Positions 43,519-55,124 of a stretch of DNA of 64,000 nt are shown here, piece after piece. Position 1 is the first letter of the stretch. The number at the start of each line of letters is the position of its first letter. The notes beneath the pieces were generated by a model that ran no database searches, was not told the origin of the DNA, and worked only from the letters and a program-made list of their open reading frames with translations. Source of the DNA: Bimuria novae-zelandiae CBS 107.79 (Eukaryota > Ascomycota > Dothideomycetes > Pleosporales > Didymosphaeriaceae); assembly GCA_010015655.1 (NCBI GenBank), contig ML976780.1, positions 70,749 to 134,748 of the forward strand. The letters run 5' to 3'. The position numbers and the translations under genes were made by a program.

Positions 43519-44908
43519 GTTCCTGTGAACCGCGATGCTTTAGGGCAGTGTGGAGGGAACAGATACGAGCAGTAGCGGCGAGATGGCGCGGCAGTGTTGG
43601 GGGAAGGTTGAAGTAGTCGGGCCTTCTACGACCGTTGAGCGGTCGATGTGCAGGCCCCCCGAACCGATTATTGCTTCTTCAAATACAGGCAACTTGCAGG
43701 TGGTGGCAACGTGACCTGTGTACTTCGCCGAGATGTTGGCCGCGGGCGTCCACGGCGGCGAGGAGGCACGACTGGGACTGGAATCAAATTCTCAGGCGAG
43801 GCGGTGGTGGAGAGAAGGTAAAAGTCTTGGTCTGGCAGCTTTCCTCGTCATCTCTGTGCCTGCAACGAGCGTCAAAAGAGTTGTGATGATGCGTAATAGG
43901 TAGTCGCCTGGAGGACGCAGCTTGCGTGCCCGATTCAGGGCTGGCCAATCACGTCAAGGACGATTGTCAGAAAGCAACGCCTTAGCTTACCGCTTAGTGC
44001 CGCCCTGCCCTTCATCCATGAGCAGCCTTGTTGACCTTCACCGCATCGTTTGGAAGCAAAATCGGCTGGTCGCAAACCTGCGAACATGTACAATTACGTA
44101 GTCGCAACGGCTGTGGCTCCGTCGAGCCTTTTTGCAGCCTAGACTGACCGTTCGGCCGGTCACAATCTGCTGTGGCGAGGAGGAAAAAGCAAAACACCTT
44201 CCAAGTTCGACCATTAAACGTGGGCATCGAGCCTGGGACGAACACTCGCCGGCGAATTTGTAACAAGATACAGGCGACTCTTCATTCGCTGTGCGGTAAG
44301 CTGGCCAATGAAGGACACCTCGAAGCACACCTGTCTCCACCCTGCACTACTGAGTGCCGCCGTCTCGGGCTCACGCACATAGCCGCGGACTTTGCATGGG
44401 CAACATCCATGCATTCTCAAATCAGTCTAACAATCTGTGGATCCCAGGCGCTCATCTGTTTCTCACGGTCTTGGTTTTGGTACATGCGCAGGACGGCTCA
44501 CAGCGTGGAGAGGACCGCTGTTACTGGACAGACATCCACATTACGGAGATGCATGAATGCCCAAGACACATTCCACAGAGGGCGAGGATTTCTTCTTGAA
44601 CAACTGACTGTTCGTCGAATTGTCTACCTCTACAAATAGCATACAACAGCCAATACTGCGCCTTAATACAAAATAGGCGCAAACCTCCGGTCCGATTCGT
44701 CATCCACGGTCGAACAAAAAATACGTGGTGTAAGCGCAATGCGCCAGTTCCATAATCCAACTCAGGAATCAATGCTCTTCAATATCACATAGAGTGCAAA
44801 CGTCCACCAATATAGGGCCTGCCACACTCCTCACTTTACAGTTTGTCTTGGCTCTTGAGGAATCGTCGACCGCCATCCTCAGGGCCCGGATGGGAGGGGT
44901 CGGTACTT
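43519..44908. other. Long upstream region of the GATA factor / 3' flank of TVP15
   Basis: 1.39 kb without a supported gene. A + strand frame of 155 codons at 44172-44639 lacks family content and is probably chance. Large 5' regions are common for fungal regulators. Confidence 0.5.
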
Positions 44909-45744
44909 CTAGACCTGTTCGGCGCCCCAGCCAGCGTCGGCGTCGCGCATGTTCGCAGGCGGCTCGATCGAGGGAATGAACTCAAGGACGCAGTAGGCAA
45001 GTCCGACGATGCCAACGATTGTGCCGGGAATGATGCGGAACCACGCAGGGCCGACGGCTACGGAACCAACAAAGATGTAGACTACGGACTGTAAGCGGCT
45101 GGGCCCTTGAACTCGAAGAATGGGATCTTACAAATTCCACGACCGATGAATGAGAACATGAACGACGCATAGCGGGCGACCTGAGGTGGAATCTGAACCT
45201 CTGTGCCAACGTTAGCAGCTTATCACTTCCTCGATGTGCGTGTGCCTGATGCAAGACGCGGAGCTCTAAGAATATTGCAGGAGCTTTCAACTCTAGTTGT
45301 ACGGCATATCCACCGGAAAGACTTCGAGGCGCGAGGGCGTGAAGAATAACATGGAGAGGGTTACGAACCAAGAAGTCCGGTAGCTGTCAACCTGTCAGCA
45401 CTCGTTTACTGAGAACGGGAACAGAACTCTTACCAGCACCAAAGATCACTAAGTACACTCCAAGAATGATTGAAGAGCTGGGGACCACCGTCAGCACCCG
45501 AATCCCCGGCGAACCGCATGTGCAGATGCGAAGACCCGCGAATGCGCCAGACCACCTACAAGCCATCTACTCCGATAAACTTCGTGACACCACCCAGGAT
45601 CATAAAGACCGCAACGGCGAAGTTCACTATGCGACTGCGCATCTCGTTAGCGCATGCATGCCAATGGCAGCCTCACTGCCTTGTCTGCCCCATAGCTGAC
45701 AGCAGCTCGGCCAGCCGCACGTACAAGATGTCGGCGAAGTCCAT
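44909..45744 (-). CDS. TVP15: Tvp15-like Golgi membrane protein (COPI-associated family)
   Basis: Proposed complement(join(44909..45081,45132..45200,45369..45383,45434..45477,45560..45634,45725..45744)), 131 aa. Tvp15 is a four-helix membrane protein of late Golgi vesicles; exact role unknown. Exons give MDFADI/FRIVNFAVAVFMILGG, SSIILGVYLVIFGA, ATGLL, EVQIPPQVARYASFMFSFIG, and FYIFVGSVAVGPAWFRIIPG with the ending LEFIPSIEPPANMRDADAGWGAEQV, which match the family order. Four hydrophobic segments fit. The gene is dense in introns: five in 131 codons, one flanking a 15-nt microexon (45369-45383) with the weak donor GTTCGT and a 168-nt intron. Each junction restores the expected frame, but the microexon model is from sequence alone. 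Confidence 0.82.
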
Positions 45745-46183
45745 GCCGGCGGGCGCGTCGGAGAGATGTGGGAACCGCAGTTTGAATAAAGTTCACGATG
45801 GCGTTGAAGACGATGAATGGCGCAATGGAGGAATGCAATGAAGACACTATGTTTAAAGGTCGATGTTTTGCACCACGTTCGAGGACTTCCTTGCGAGAGC
45901 TACCGGCATAACAGCCAAGCTCTCGCTTGCGCCTGCCGCACGTCCGCACGTCATAGGGCCGTGGGCTTCTGATTGGCTGCCGCGTGTCCCACCTTCATCT
46001 TTCAACCACATGTCACAGGCAGCAGCATTCACACCAACGAGAGAGCCTTTCGTTCATTCAATACGATGATTAAAGATCCTATCAATCACATACAGCATCA
46101 CACGCCTCATCGCCGCGTCAGCTCTTCCGCGTCAAGCATCACGCGCGACTCGCCACCAGCCCTGTAGCTTTGTTCCCTAGCAT
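45745..46183. other. Intergenic, TVP15 to hypothetical gene
   Basis: Holds the TVP15 upstream region and the 3' end of the next minus-strand gene. Nothing else seen. Confidence 0.5.
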
Positions 46184-46888
46184 CTATTCTACGCTATGAG
46201 TATCCTGAATTGGGTCATCGTTCTTCTGGTGCATGTCAGCAACTTCGATTCCAGGAAGGTGCACGTCTGGCACGCACTCCAACGAGCCTTTCGCCGAGGA
46301 ATCCTTGCTTTTCGTCGAGCTCTTCCGCTCGACTTCATTCTCCCACTCGAACAATGGAAGCTCGTATTTCGGCGGGAAGAAGACTTTATGTCCCTTTTCG
46401 TCGACACATATACCCTCTTCGGAATGCACAGAGACCTGTTTTGTCCTCAGAATGCCTCCTATACCGACCCAGTCTGCTACTTCTTGCACCAGCTCTCGAT
46501 CCAACTGCGCCGTGACTTCTGCTAATGACTTCTCCTCGCTATCATACTTGTATATGCTGGTATGACCTGTATCAAGCCGTCCAAGCGATCTTGCAAGGTC
46601 AGGCGCGTTCCAGTCCTCTAATTTCTCTTTCTTCTGTGGCGTCTCCTTCCTCAGTTGGGCGATTGTCTTTCGTTCTCGGTTCGTCTCGGACTTCTCTTCA
46701 GATTCTTCCTTCCCAGGAGGTGGAGGCCTGGATAATTCGCTTCTGGGAAGTTTCTTGGTAGAATTCAACGCTTGTCCTTCCTGCAACGAGGATGAAGGTC
46801 CCGCGACGCTCGACATGATAGAGCAAGAATATGTGCAGTGTTGCCTGTAACAACGGCGAAGTCGTTGGAGGTTACTCTGCGACAGCAA
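46184..46888 (-). CDS. Hypothetical charged protein
   Basis: Single open frame of 234 aa; an internal Met at residue 25 (MSSVAGPSSS, start about 46816) is an equally good start and would give 210 aa. The protein is hydrophilic with a Lys/Glu-rich stretch (KEESEEKSETNRERKTIAQLRKE), a middle part that looks folded (LDRELVQEVADWVGIGGILRTKQVSVHSEEG) and an acidic tail. No family was recognised. No transmembrane segment or signal. Codon and base use are like its neighbours, so it is probably a real fungal gene. It diverges from the small gene at 47417. Confidence 0.6.
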   Translation of the reverse strand: MLSQSNLQRLRRCYRQHCTYSCSIMSSVAGPSSSLQEGQALNSTKKLPRSELSRPPPPGKEESEEKSETNRERKTIAQLRKETPQKKEKLEDWNAPDLARSLGRLDTGHTSIYKYDSEEKSLAEVTAQLDRELVQEVADWVGIGGILRTKQVSVHSEEGICVDEKGHKVFFPPKYELPLFEWENEVERKSSTKSKDSSAKGSLECVPDVHLPGIEVADMHQKNDDPIQDTHSVE

Positions 46889-47416
46889 AATTGAATGAGA
46901 CTATGGGTAGACTGATAAATATCTTTGACTGACGCGCTGGCAGTTGTGACATCGCGGTGCAAACGGGCAGCGGTCGCAGCCCACGTCTTCCGCATCACAG
47001 CATCGCAAACCACCGGTAAACCTCTATTCGTGTCCCCTGCCCTGCTGTTCCATGCACCTCTTCTGGTTGTCCGTATCGACGCCGACTTCGGCTTAGTGAC
47101 TAAGTATTTGCGCGTTGTGAAGCGGAGAGAGTCAATCCATTGTGCGGTACTGAATCCAATGTGCAGTACTCAACACATTCGCCACTTACAAGACCGCGCG
47201 CTCCACAGCACGATAGAAGTAATAGGCGTGGCTTCATCCCACCTTGCAGCCTCTCACTCCTCCATTCTACTATATGAGTACGGCCCCGCACCTTGCAAAA
47301 ACACCACACAACAGCTTCGCGAACAACATCGAAAAGAGCTACCCGCACTCCTAACAGAACAAATCGCCAAATCTATCCATAACAACTACCCGCACATCCT
47401 CACAGCACCACCAAAA

Positions 47417-47758
47417 ATGCCATACGCCCTTTTTCCCAAGCCCAAGGGCCCCAAAAACCTGCATCCAAATCGCCCCACCGAGGCACTCAAGCCAATGTTT
47501 ACGACATCCGACTGGGCGGTGGCTCAGGTTCTCTATTCTTTGATGGGATTCCTCGTGGTTACGGTTGATTTCAGCACCGGAGGGCCAGTTATTACGAGCA
47601 ACTCGGGCGTGTCTGAATTGCACTACCCGGCAGCTTGTCCGGACAGAAGCGTGTTTATGGGACCACAGGCGTCGCAGAGGACAAAGGACACTGTTAATTA
47701 TCATGCCAATTGGTACGCGGATTATGAGTTTGATTTGAAGCTGGCGGTCAATGTTTAG
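47417..47758 (+). CDS. Small hypothetical protein (113 aa)
   Basis: The open frame extends upstream to 46925, but the ATG at 47417 sits in a CACCAAAAATGCC context typical of fungal starts, and the sequence changes there from chance-like to protein-like: MPYALFPKPKGPKNLHPNRP, then FTTSDWAVAQVLYSLMGFLVVTVDF and an ending YHANWYADYEFDLKLAVNV. One hydrophobic stretch (about residues 33-52) could be membrane-buried. No family recognised. Confidence 0.45.
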   Translation: MPYALFPKPKGPKNLHPNRPTEALKPMFTTSDWAVAQVLYSLMGFLVVTVDFSTGGPVITSNSGVSELHYPAACPDRSVFMGPQASQRTKDTVNYHANWYADYEFDLKLAVNV

Positions 47759-48770
47759 CAAGGTTGTGTGCTTGGAAGTTAGCGGTGGAGTGGTCGGTGA
47801 GAGGTAGTGGTGTATACAATTCTTCACGACATGAACAATTCTATGGGCTGCTCGGGATGTATGGTTCTTACTTCGTGCTGATGTTCGTGATACCAGGCAT
47901 GGTGCGTTTCTAGCGCACCTGCTAATCCACCTGCCTCCGCGTCTTCTGCACCCGCACTTCCTCCATTGGCCCTGCCTTCGCCCACGCGCGGTGTGCCACA
48001 TCCTCTGCTCGCATTCCTGGACACTTTGCCTCCACGTGTGGGACTAACACGCGTCTTACTATCGCTGCGCTTCTGCGCGACTTCCCTGCGCCCTACTCCC
48101 TCAATACCAACCTTTCGCGTGAATGTCGCTCATGCTGTAGCCTCTGTGGCGCATTCTGCCACACTTAACGCGCGTTGTTGGTAGACGAGGTGGTCGACGA
48201 AGTGGGCGAGTGTGCCGCGGACAGGCGGGCGTTAAAATTGAGGCATGCAATGGGAAAGTTCCAGTTACATATATGTACGGAAGTCTTAGGGACATTCCTA
48301 AGAGCGCCTTTGTTAAAGAGAGTGCAAGGAGCGTGATGGCACAAAGGATCCGATAGTCGCTATGGTGAGCTTGGGTGAGTCAAGACAGGCCTATATGTGC
48401 GATCACTGCAGCTAACGATGCCCTAGGCAACCTTAGACCCTCCATGGCTCTGCAGGATGCGGTTCGTGGACATATGATTCTACCCACTGCCCCCACAGTC
48501 CATACTCTGTATTTTCTCTCATGCGGAAGTGACGGCATATGGACTGTGGGGCTTCGAAATGGCGAGGTCGAAACGGCATTGCCCCGTGGACGGACGGCGG
48601 TTTGGCAGCAGCAGTGAAGGAAGGTGCGTACACACAGAGATTTTTCGGCATTTCAAAACCCATCGAATCTCTGGCAGCAACCTGACAGTTCCTAGGGCCA
48701 TTCCTCAACGCCCAAATTCGATTGCCCAAGGCCGACCTCACTCCAGATATCGACTCCCACGCCATCCACA
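47759..48770. other. Gene-poor interval
   Basis: Open frames on both strands are short and overlap each other in ways typical of chance in GC-balanced DNA. A short inverted pair (TGGACTGTGGGG at about 48540 with CCCCACAGTCCA at about 48494) would form a hairpin in any transcript here. Confidence 0.5.
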
Positions 48771-49850
48771 ATGACCGCGCAAGGCAAGAGGAAGCGACCG
48801 GGCTCCGACATTCCGCTGCCCCATGCACTATTCACCATTGACCGCAAGGATCTAATTGCCAGGGCCAATACGCGCTTCCCCGAGGCCTTTGCAGTTCTCC
48901 CCGACCCGACCACCATAATCATTGTCGAGCAGACGTTGGACCGCAAGGGCGGGAAGTATAAGATCATCATCGGCCGCATATCCGACGGTACATCAGCCAA
49001 GAAGATCCTGCTGTAAGCGTACCTCAAAGGAGAGGATTTCTGGGTCTCGTACACGTACGGCGCTGGCAAGCCGCTGTCCCCAAGCGGCATTGTGATCAAC
49101 ACGAGCGTCGAGCTTGCTCACCCGTTCGTCCACGTGGGCAGCGCCGCAACGAACGCGGAGCTCAACTCCCTTGTCATCTACTAACTCGTTTCGAGGGGTG
49201 CCTTCACCAAGTTCCCCGATGACTCGCGCTCCCGCGTCAACGTCACCGTGTTCAAGACGGCGTGTCTCACCGTTCAGCGCGCCGCTGCCACCAACAACCA
49301 CGCTGTCACTCCCGCCATCACGAACACCCTCGAGGACGCTGATATCATTTTCATCAAAACCTGCAAGCGATGCAGGAGGATCGAACGGGAGGAGAGTGGA
49401 TGTAGGTCCGAGGACCACGCTGGACGGTATGCCACCATACTCCACGTACGTTACCTTCGCTAATCTCTTGGTGCAGCATCGAGGAGCTGGAGAAGGCGCA
49501 CGCAGCCAAGCTCGAAGAGCTGGCCACGGCTAGGAAGAACAATACCCTGTTGAGACGTGACAACGCCGTGCTGGGCAAAGAGCTAGCTGCCACCGAAGTT
49601 GAACTCAAGTCGACTCACAATGAGGTGAACGAGTGGAAGGACAATGCGCTCAAACTGCTGGACCCACGCCAGAAGGTGTCCGACGCCCAGAAGAAGGCTA
49701 TGAGGAAGAAGGCGGTGGGCGAAGAGTTAGAGTCAGCGTAGAGAGATGCCTTGGAGGCAGCATTTCCGAAGTACGTCTGCCGTTCTTCCACAGTCATTCT
49801 TCCTCCATGCTAGACCATGCGAATTGCAGAAACTCATGACCATATATATC
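48771..49850 (+). pseudogene. Decayed hypothetical gene with coiled-coil C-terminus
   Basis: From ATG 48771 the frame reads a coherent protein (MTAQGKRKRPGSDIPLPHAL, IIIVEQTLDRKGGKYKIIIG), meets TAA at about 49014, and then goes on coherently in the same frame (AYLKGEDFWVSYTYGAGKPL, VELAHPFVHVGSAATNAEL), meets TAA at about 49182, and continues (FTKFPDDSRSRVNVTVFKT). After an apparent frame change near 49360-49400 and a probable intron at 49446-49476 (GTACGT to GTGCAG), a heptad-like region follows (IEELEKAHAAKLEELATARK, LRRDNAVLGKELAATEVELK). A third stop, TAG at 49739-49741, again interrupts coding that seems to go on (DALEAAFPK). Single-base stops of the C-to-T type fit a gene lost recently. 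Function unknown. Confidence 0.6.
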
Positions 49851-50035
49851 AAGTCCACCCTCGCCACTTCAAACCGAGTCACAGTAGCGGGATGCCTTGG
49901 AGGCAGCATTGTCCGAAGAACATCAGCCGTTCTCCCACAGCCCTTCTTCTTCCATGCTAGTCCCTACAAATTACAAACACTCATAACCACATATAACAAG
50001 TCCACCTTCGCTAGTTCAAACCCAATCCACACATC
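49745..50035. repeat. 146-bp tandem duplication at the pseudogene's 3' end
   Basis: GATGCCTTGGAGGCAGCATT occurs at 49745 and 49891, and the two units stay alignable through CCATGCTAG, ACATATA-AACAAGTCCACC and TTCAAACC words over about 145 bp. The unit begins in the last coding part of the pseudogene, so the duplication took in the end of the gene and its 3' flank. A third, much weaker echo is at about 50215-50310. Confidence 0.8.
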
Positions 50036-50496
50036 TACCAACCCCTACAATATTGTCCCAATATCTTAGCATGTGTGTCCACTGCTCTTCCACGGTGCCT
50101 ATTTTGCGCTAGATTATGTAACCCAAGTATACCAACGATGTAAAGTAATCCGCCAATGCATTCGCTAGTCCAACGATCCAGGAACTTATTTACCTCGTAT
50201 CCGCTGCTTCCACACGCTCTTCTTCCGCGCTTGATCATTCGATTAGCGCATAAGTCCGACTACCCACCACGAGTGCACCCTCGTCACTGCAAATCCCAAT
50301 CCATACATCTAACAACCAAGCCCAACAGCGAAACAACATGAACATACCAATACTTCATTCATAATATATGCCTCTAAACATACAGGCCCGGATCGTTCAG
50401 ACACCTAACTCATGTCTCGGGGTAACCTGTCGGCACGGGCCTCTGCCCTGCTATCCGCCTTTAACCCCTCCATTGCGTCCATCATTCCTACTACCC
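50036..50496. other. Intergenic before RPN1 3' end
   Basis: Contains a diverged third echo of the 146-bp repeat and the probable 3' UTR of RPN1. No gene supported. Confidence 0.45.
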
Positions 50497-53421
50497 TCAA
50501 TCCTCCCACTCAGGGTTCTTCCTGAGGATGACCACACCCTCCAGCACATTACTCAAGCTAAGGTACTTCTCATCTTCCAGCTCCGCCCGCTCACCATGCG
50601 ACAACACGACAGGCGTGCTCTGTGTCTGCCACCCGGTGATCGTCTTCGGACGACCCGCCTGGCCCACGATATCCACAGCCTGACCCACGCGCACGTTGAC
50701 AGTGAGGGGCTTGAGCTCCTCGTCTAGCGTGATGAGGAAGCGCGGAGAGATGGCTGTGACAAGGAAGTAGAGCAGGTAATGTGCGTCGCCGACGATAAAC
50801 TGCTTTGCGTCGATGAGCGAGACGAGGACGGTGAGGAGGCCTGCCGCTGCGACACGGGAGAGAACCTGTCGGTCGGTGTGGAAAGGGTTCATTGATAGGG
50901 TGCCCTTTCCGGCGTGGAGGAGACCTTGCGCTATGCGCACCATGAACAGCGCGTTCGGATCGCGGTGGTAGTAGCTCGCAAGTTGTCGGAGAAGTTGCGC
51001 GAGACGGGCATTATTTGTACCGGCGCCCGCTAGACCCATGGCGAAGATGGCGTTCATGGCAACATCGCTGTCATTGTCGTGTGAGTATCGGGAAAGCGTG
51101 TCGTAAACCTTCATCTGAGGGTTGCTAGGGCTGATTAATGCCATTGCCAGTGGCACTGCCTTCCGGATGTTGGCTTCCCCGTAGTGCATTAGGTGGCCGA
51201 AGGTTCGTAGGATCATATCTTGCCCGACGTCCTCTCCCATTGCCACCAATGATAAGCCGATTACAGCATATGACTGAAGCAACTCGTCGCCCTTCTTCTC
51301 TTCACTATCCTCTTCGATATGCTCATTGCAAATGTGAAGCAACTGCTGTACCTTCAGCACGTTACCAGTACCCGCCCACGCGCACACCTCGGCAAGAACT
51401 GATGTGGGCTTAGACATGGGGTGGTCGAGAGCTTTGAGCGTTTCCAGAATAACGTCAACCTCCTCTTGCTGGCCGAAGAAAAGCAGAGCAAGACCAAGGG
51501 CCATGAAACGTGTCCACTTGTCCTTGAGCTGCTTCGATCGGTCTTCGTCGAGAAGGGTGTTCATGAGCGCATCCGTGACCTCGCCGTTGGCCGAACCGAC
51601 AAAAATGAGACCCAGAGACAAGGCTGCCATGGCGGAGAGCTGCATGTCTAGGTTCGTGTCGGTCACAATGGGAAGCAAGATTTCAAGAAGCTCCTCCTTG
51701 TTTGACCCTGCATATGCGAGACCGAGACCCATGATGGAAGCCACGCGAACGTGAATGTTCTTGTGGGTGAGATTTTCTTCGTCGCCCAGCAGCGCCATGG
51801 CGGGGTCAGAGTCGTTCCGCACGCCAGAAGTGGAGATACCGTTCGCAAGCATGGCTCCAGCCTAGGTATGTGGTCAGTAAACCTAATCTGGTGAAGTGTA
51901 GGCCGGGTCACGTACCTTGACATAGTCTTCTTCGACCGTGGTGTAAGGGTCGATTTTATCAAGACCCATCTCCACGTCCCACATCATGAGCATACCCAAA
52001 GACGCGGCCGTTGAAAGCATGCCCTCGTCTTTGGTCTTCCAAACCCAGCTATTCTTGCTGTCTGCGTTCAACATCAACTTGTCGTTGCCATAACCGGCAT
52101 TGACGAATGCGTTGACAAAGGCCGAAGCGAGGTTGTGGCGCGCCGAATCAGTGTTGGTGAGGCCGGCCGTCCTGCTGCTCTCGAGATGCGTCTTGTAAAT
52201 GTCATCGGGAGTCTTCGGATCCAACACATTGAGTTCTTTCCCCAGCGCCTTGAAGTAGTCGGAAAGACGAGTGTTGCTCAAGCACTCCTGGAGCTCAGTG
52301 TCCTCATCTTCGGAGACATCGAACCATATTCGTTGCCGCGCAATGAGGAAAGCCAACTGTCGCCGTATCGCCTTGTCTTCGGTGGAATTGAACGTCTCCT
52401 CGATCAGATCGCGGTCGTTCAACCGTATCGCAAGAACAATCGCCTGGGTATATTGCTTGTACTTCCGGTAGACCTGATATGCCGTACGGAGAAACTTGTC
52501 ATTGTCGGGATATGTGAGTAGCGGCACTGTGCTGACCATGTACAAGCATACGCGCGCATAGGTATCCGCGTCCAGGTACTTCTCAATTTGGTCAATCATC
52601 TCCAATTCCGACAGAATGTCGACCGCATCGGCTTCCGCATTGTGCTTCAAGAAGAAGGGGACGAGCGACAAAGCTAGATCCGTAATATCTTCTGTGGGTT
52701 TGTCATCGTTCAGCCGCTTCTGGTATTCTCTGCCAATCTCAAGAGCGAGATGGCGCATGTACTCGTGACCCCATGAGCCGAGATCTGAGGAGGGCGCTTG
52801 CAGGCGGTACTTCAAGCAGTCGAGTCGGTCCTCGTCGGAATATGTCATTCCGAGCACAGACAGCATGTCGGCAAATGATTTCTGTTCGTGTCAGTATATA
52901 TGGCATGGCGTATGGGCCATCCCACCATTGCATACCTTGTTGTCGCCCGCCGACCACGAGTCGTAAGCCTTCTCCAAGCTCTCATAGTGCGGTCGGAGGA
53001 ACTTGAGCGGCTTCGGCACCGCCGTCATCGAGCTCGTGGCCGTCTTGATGAACTCCTTGATCTTATCAAGGGCGGGTAGGTATAGATCTGAATCCGGACC
53101 CTAGTAGCTTCCATCAGCATTGCTCTGGTAAACAATACAGGTTTACGCACCAATATCCGCTCGACCAACATTTCCAAGTCGCTCTTCAGCTGCTGATCCT
53201 CTTCACTGAGTTCCTCTGCTATTCACGATTAGCCAAAACCTATAATATGCCGCCGCAACAGCATCCAAGCCGAAAAGTATACCTGCGGGCGGTGCGTCCT
53301 TCTTGTCTATAGGCTTGCCATCCTTGTCTTTTTGGGCCTCCTGCTGCTCCGCCTCGCCATTTGTTGCCTTCTCTTTGCCCTTCTCGGCGGCCGTGGGCTT
53401 CTTCTCGTCGTCTGCTGCCAT
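50497..53421 (-). CDS. RPN1: Rpn1, 26S proteasome regulatory particle non-ATPase subunit
   Basis: Proposed complement(join(50497..51861,51916..52881,52936..53100,53151..53218,53283..53421)), 900 aa. Rpn1 is the toroid scaffold at the proteasome base that binds ubiquitin-like shuttles and Ubp6. The N-terminal 46 residues are Lys/Glu-rich and disordered, then [62 protein letters not shown] and [16 protein letters not shown] match the family. The C-half holds the proteasome/cyclosome repeats ([48 protein letters not shown]). The ending [11 protein letters not shown] is conserved. Four introns of 49-64 nt, all GT-AG and frame-restoring. Head-to-head with RIO2. Confidence 0.96.
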
Positions 53422-53768
53422 GTTGTTGGCTACCGGTAGCTAGGCGGGCGGCGAACTGTTTGGTGCGCCGGACGAAGGCGGGGTTTCAAGATGCAACCGT
53501 CGAGGGTGGTGCCCGGGAATATGCGAGCGTATCTGGGCGAGGAAATGACAGAGCAGGGCAGGAGAGGGTGGCGGGGGTGTTATGGGGATTGTGTTGATGA
53601 TGGTTCTCGAGCTCTTGCCCAGTCGCCGAACGCCAAGAAACGCGCTCCGGCCGATCAGTGCGGCGACTTTACATGCACTTCGAGAAACGTCCAAAATTAT
53701 TTGCAACCCCGCGGCACCCCTGCAGATAGTATTCACACAGCTTCGGAACAGGCTCGAGTAATTTCGCA
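53422..53768. promoter_or_regulatory. Shared divergent promoter, RPN1 / RIO2
   Basis: 347 bp between the two start codons. Proteasome genes in many ascomycetes use a PACE-like box (GGTGGCAAA); a related GGTGGCGGG word is at about 53568, but this is not the consensus and I do not claim it. Promoter function is by position. Confidence 0.45.
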
Positions 53769-55124
53769 ATGAAGCTGAACGTCAAGAATATCCGCTATGT
53801 CACGCCCGAGGACTGGCGCGTGTTGACTGCGGTATGCGCCCTCGTCGTTACTGTCGTCACTGCGGGGGACTAACGCTGATGAAGATGCGCACAGGCAGAA
53901 ATGGGCAGCCGTAACCACGAAGTCGTGCCTACACCTTTGATCGCTCAGCTCGCCGGCCTGCGCTCGGGAAATGGCGTGCACCGCAGCATCTCGAACCTCG
54001 CAAAGATCGGCCTCATCGCAAAAGTGAAGAATGCAAAATATGATGGCTACCGCCTCACGTACGGCGGACTGGACTACCTCGCCATGCATAGCCACACCAA
54101 GTCGTCGACGATATACTCCGTGGGAAACCAGATTGGCGTGGGCAAAGAGTCAGACATTCTCGTATGCGCCAATGAGGCAGGCAAGCAGCAGGTTCTGAAG
54201 ATCCACCGGTTAGGTCGCATATCGTTCCGCACCGTGAAGGCCAACCGCGACTACCTGCGCAACCGCCAGTCCGCGTCATGGATGTACATGTCGCGTCTAG
54301 CTGCCGTCAAAGAATTCGAGTTCATGAAGGCGCTGCGTCGGGAGGACTTTCCGGTTCCCGAACCGCTCGGTCAGAACAGGCATACCGTCGTAATGAGCCT
54401 CATCGATGCGTTTCCCATGCGGCAGATCTCTACTGTCGGCGACCCCGCCTCGCTCTACGCCGAGCTGCTCTCCCTCATAGTCCGCCTGGCGCAATACGGT
54501 CTGATACACGGTGATTTCAATGAGTTCAACATCCTGGTCGAGGAGAAGCCGGAGGAGGACGGCAACGTGTCACTGATCCCTACCATCATCGACTTCCCGC
54601 AGATGGTTTCTATATCGCACCCCAACGCCGAGTACTACTTCGACCGAGACGTAGCTTGCATCAAGCGCTTCTTCGACCGCCGCTTCGGCTTTACCAGCGA
54701 TGAGCCCGGTCCCTTCTTCAAAGATGCGACCAAGACCTTGGTGAAGAGGCTGGACGTAGAAGTGGAAGCGAGCGGGTTCAGCAAGAAGATGGCGAAGGAG
54801 TTGGACATATACATGAAGGAGCACGGTATCGATGGTGATGCAGGTGACATCGAGAGAGATGAGGACGCTGATGACAACGGCCAAGAAATCGACCCTGACG
54901 AGCCACTGGGCGCTGAACAGGAAGCAGAGACGCCGCTCGACAAGTCCGACGTAGAAGAGCCTGCCATCGATCCCTCCGACACACCCGCCGCTCTCGCAGC
55001 GCAAATGACGATCCTCGAGATCCGAGACAACGACCCGCTCCCTGATCTGAGCGAGATCAAGCCCACCCGTCCGCCCACCATATCCACGAAAGCCGCAAAA
55101 GCCAAAGCCGGATGGGCGCTATAA
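53769..55124 (+). CDS. RIO2: Rio2, atypical protein kinase for 40S ribosome maturation
   Basis: Proposed join(53769..53831,53895..55124), 430 aa. Rio2 binds late pre-40S particles and its ATPase activity is needed for their final cytoplasmic processing. The first exon MKLNVKNIRYVTPEDWRVLTA is conserved, and the 63-nt intron joins it to AEMGSRNHEVVP. A winged-helix domain (residues about 1-90) is followed by the RIO kinase: P-loop QIGVGKESDI at 100-109, catalytic Lys123 in VLKIHRLG, HGDFNEFN at 226-233 with Asp228, and metal-binding Asp254 in IIDFPQ. The C-terminal third is acidic, as in other Rio2 proteins. All catalytic residues are present. Confidence 0.96.

Noticed and set aside
44172..44639. 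155-codon + strand open frame upstream of the GATA gene
   Set aside because: No family-like content, no good start context, and it overlaps other chance frames on the opposite strand.
46925..47416. Upstream extension of the frame at 47417
   Set aside because: Composition looks like chance translation and the ATG at 47417 has a far better context.
53560..53580. PACE proteasome promoter box for RPN1
   Set aside because: GGTGGCGGG differs from the known GGTGGCAAA core in its last three bases; too weak to claim.
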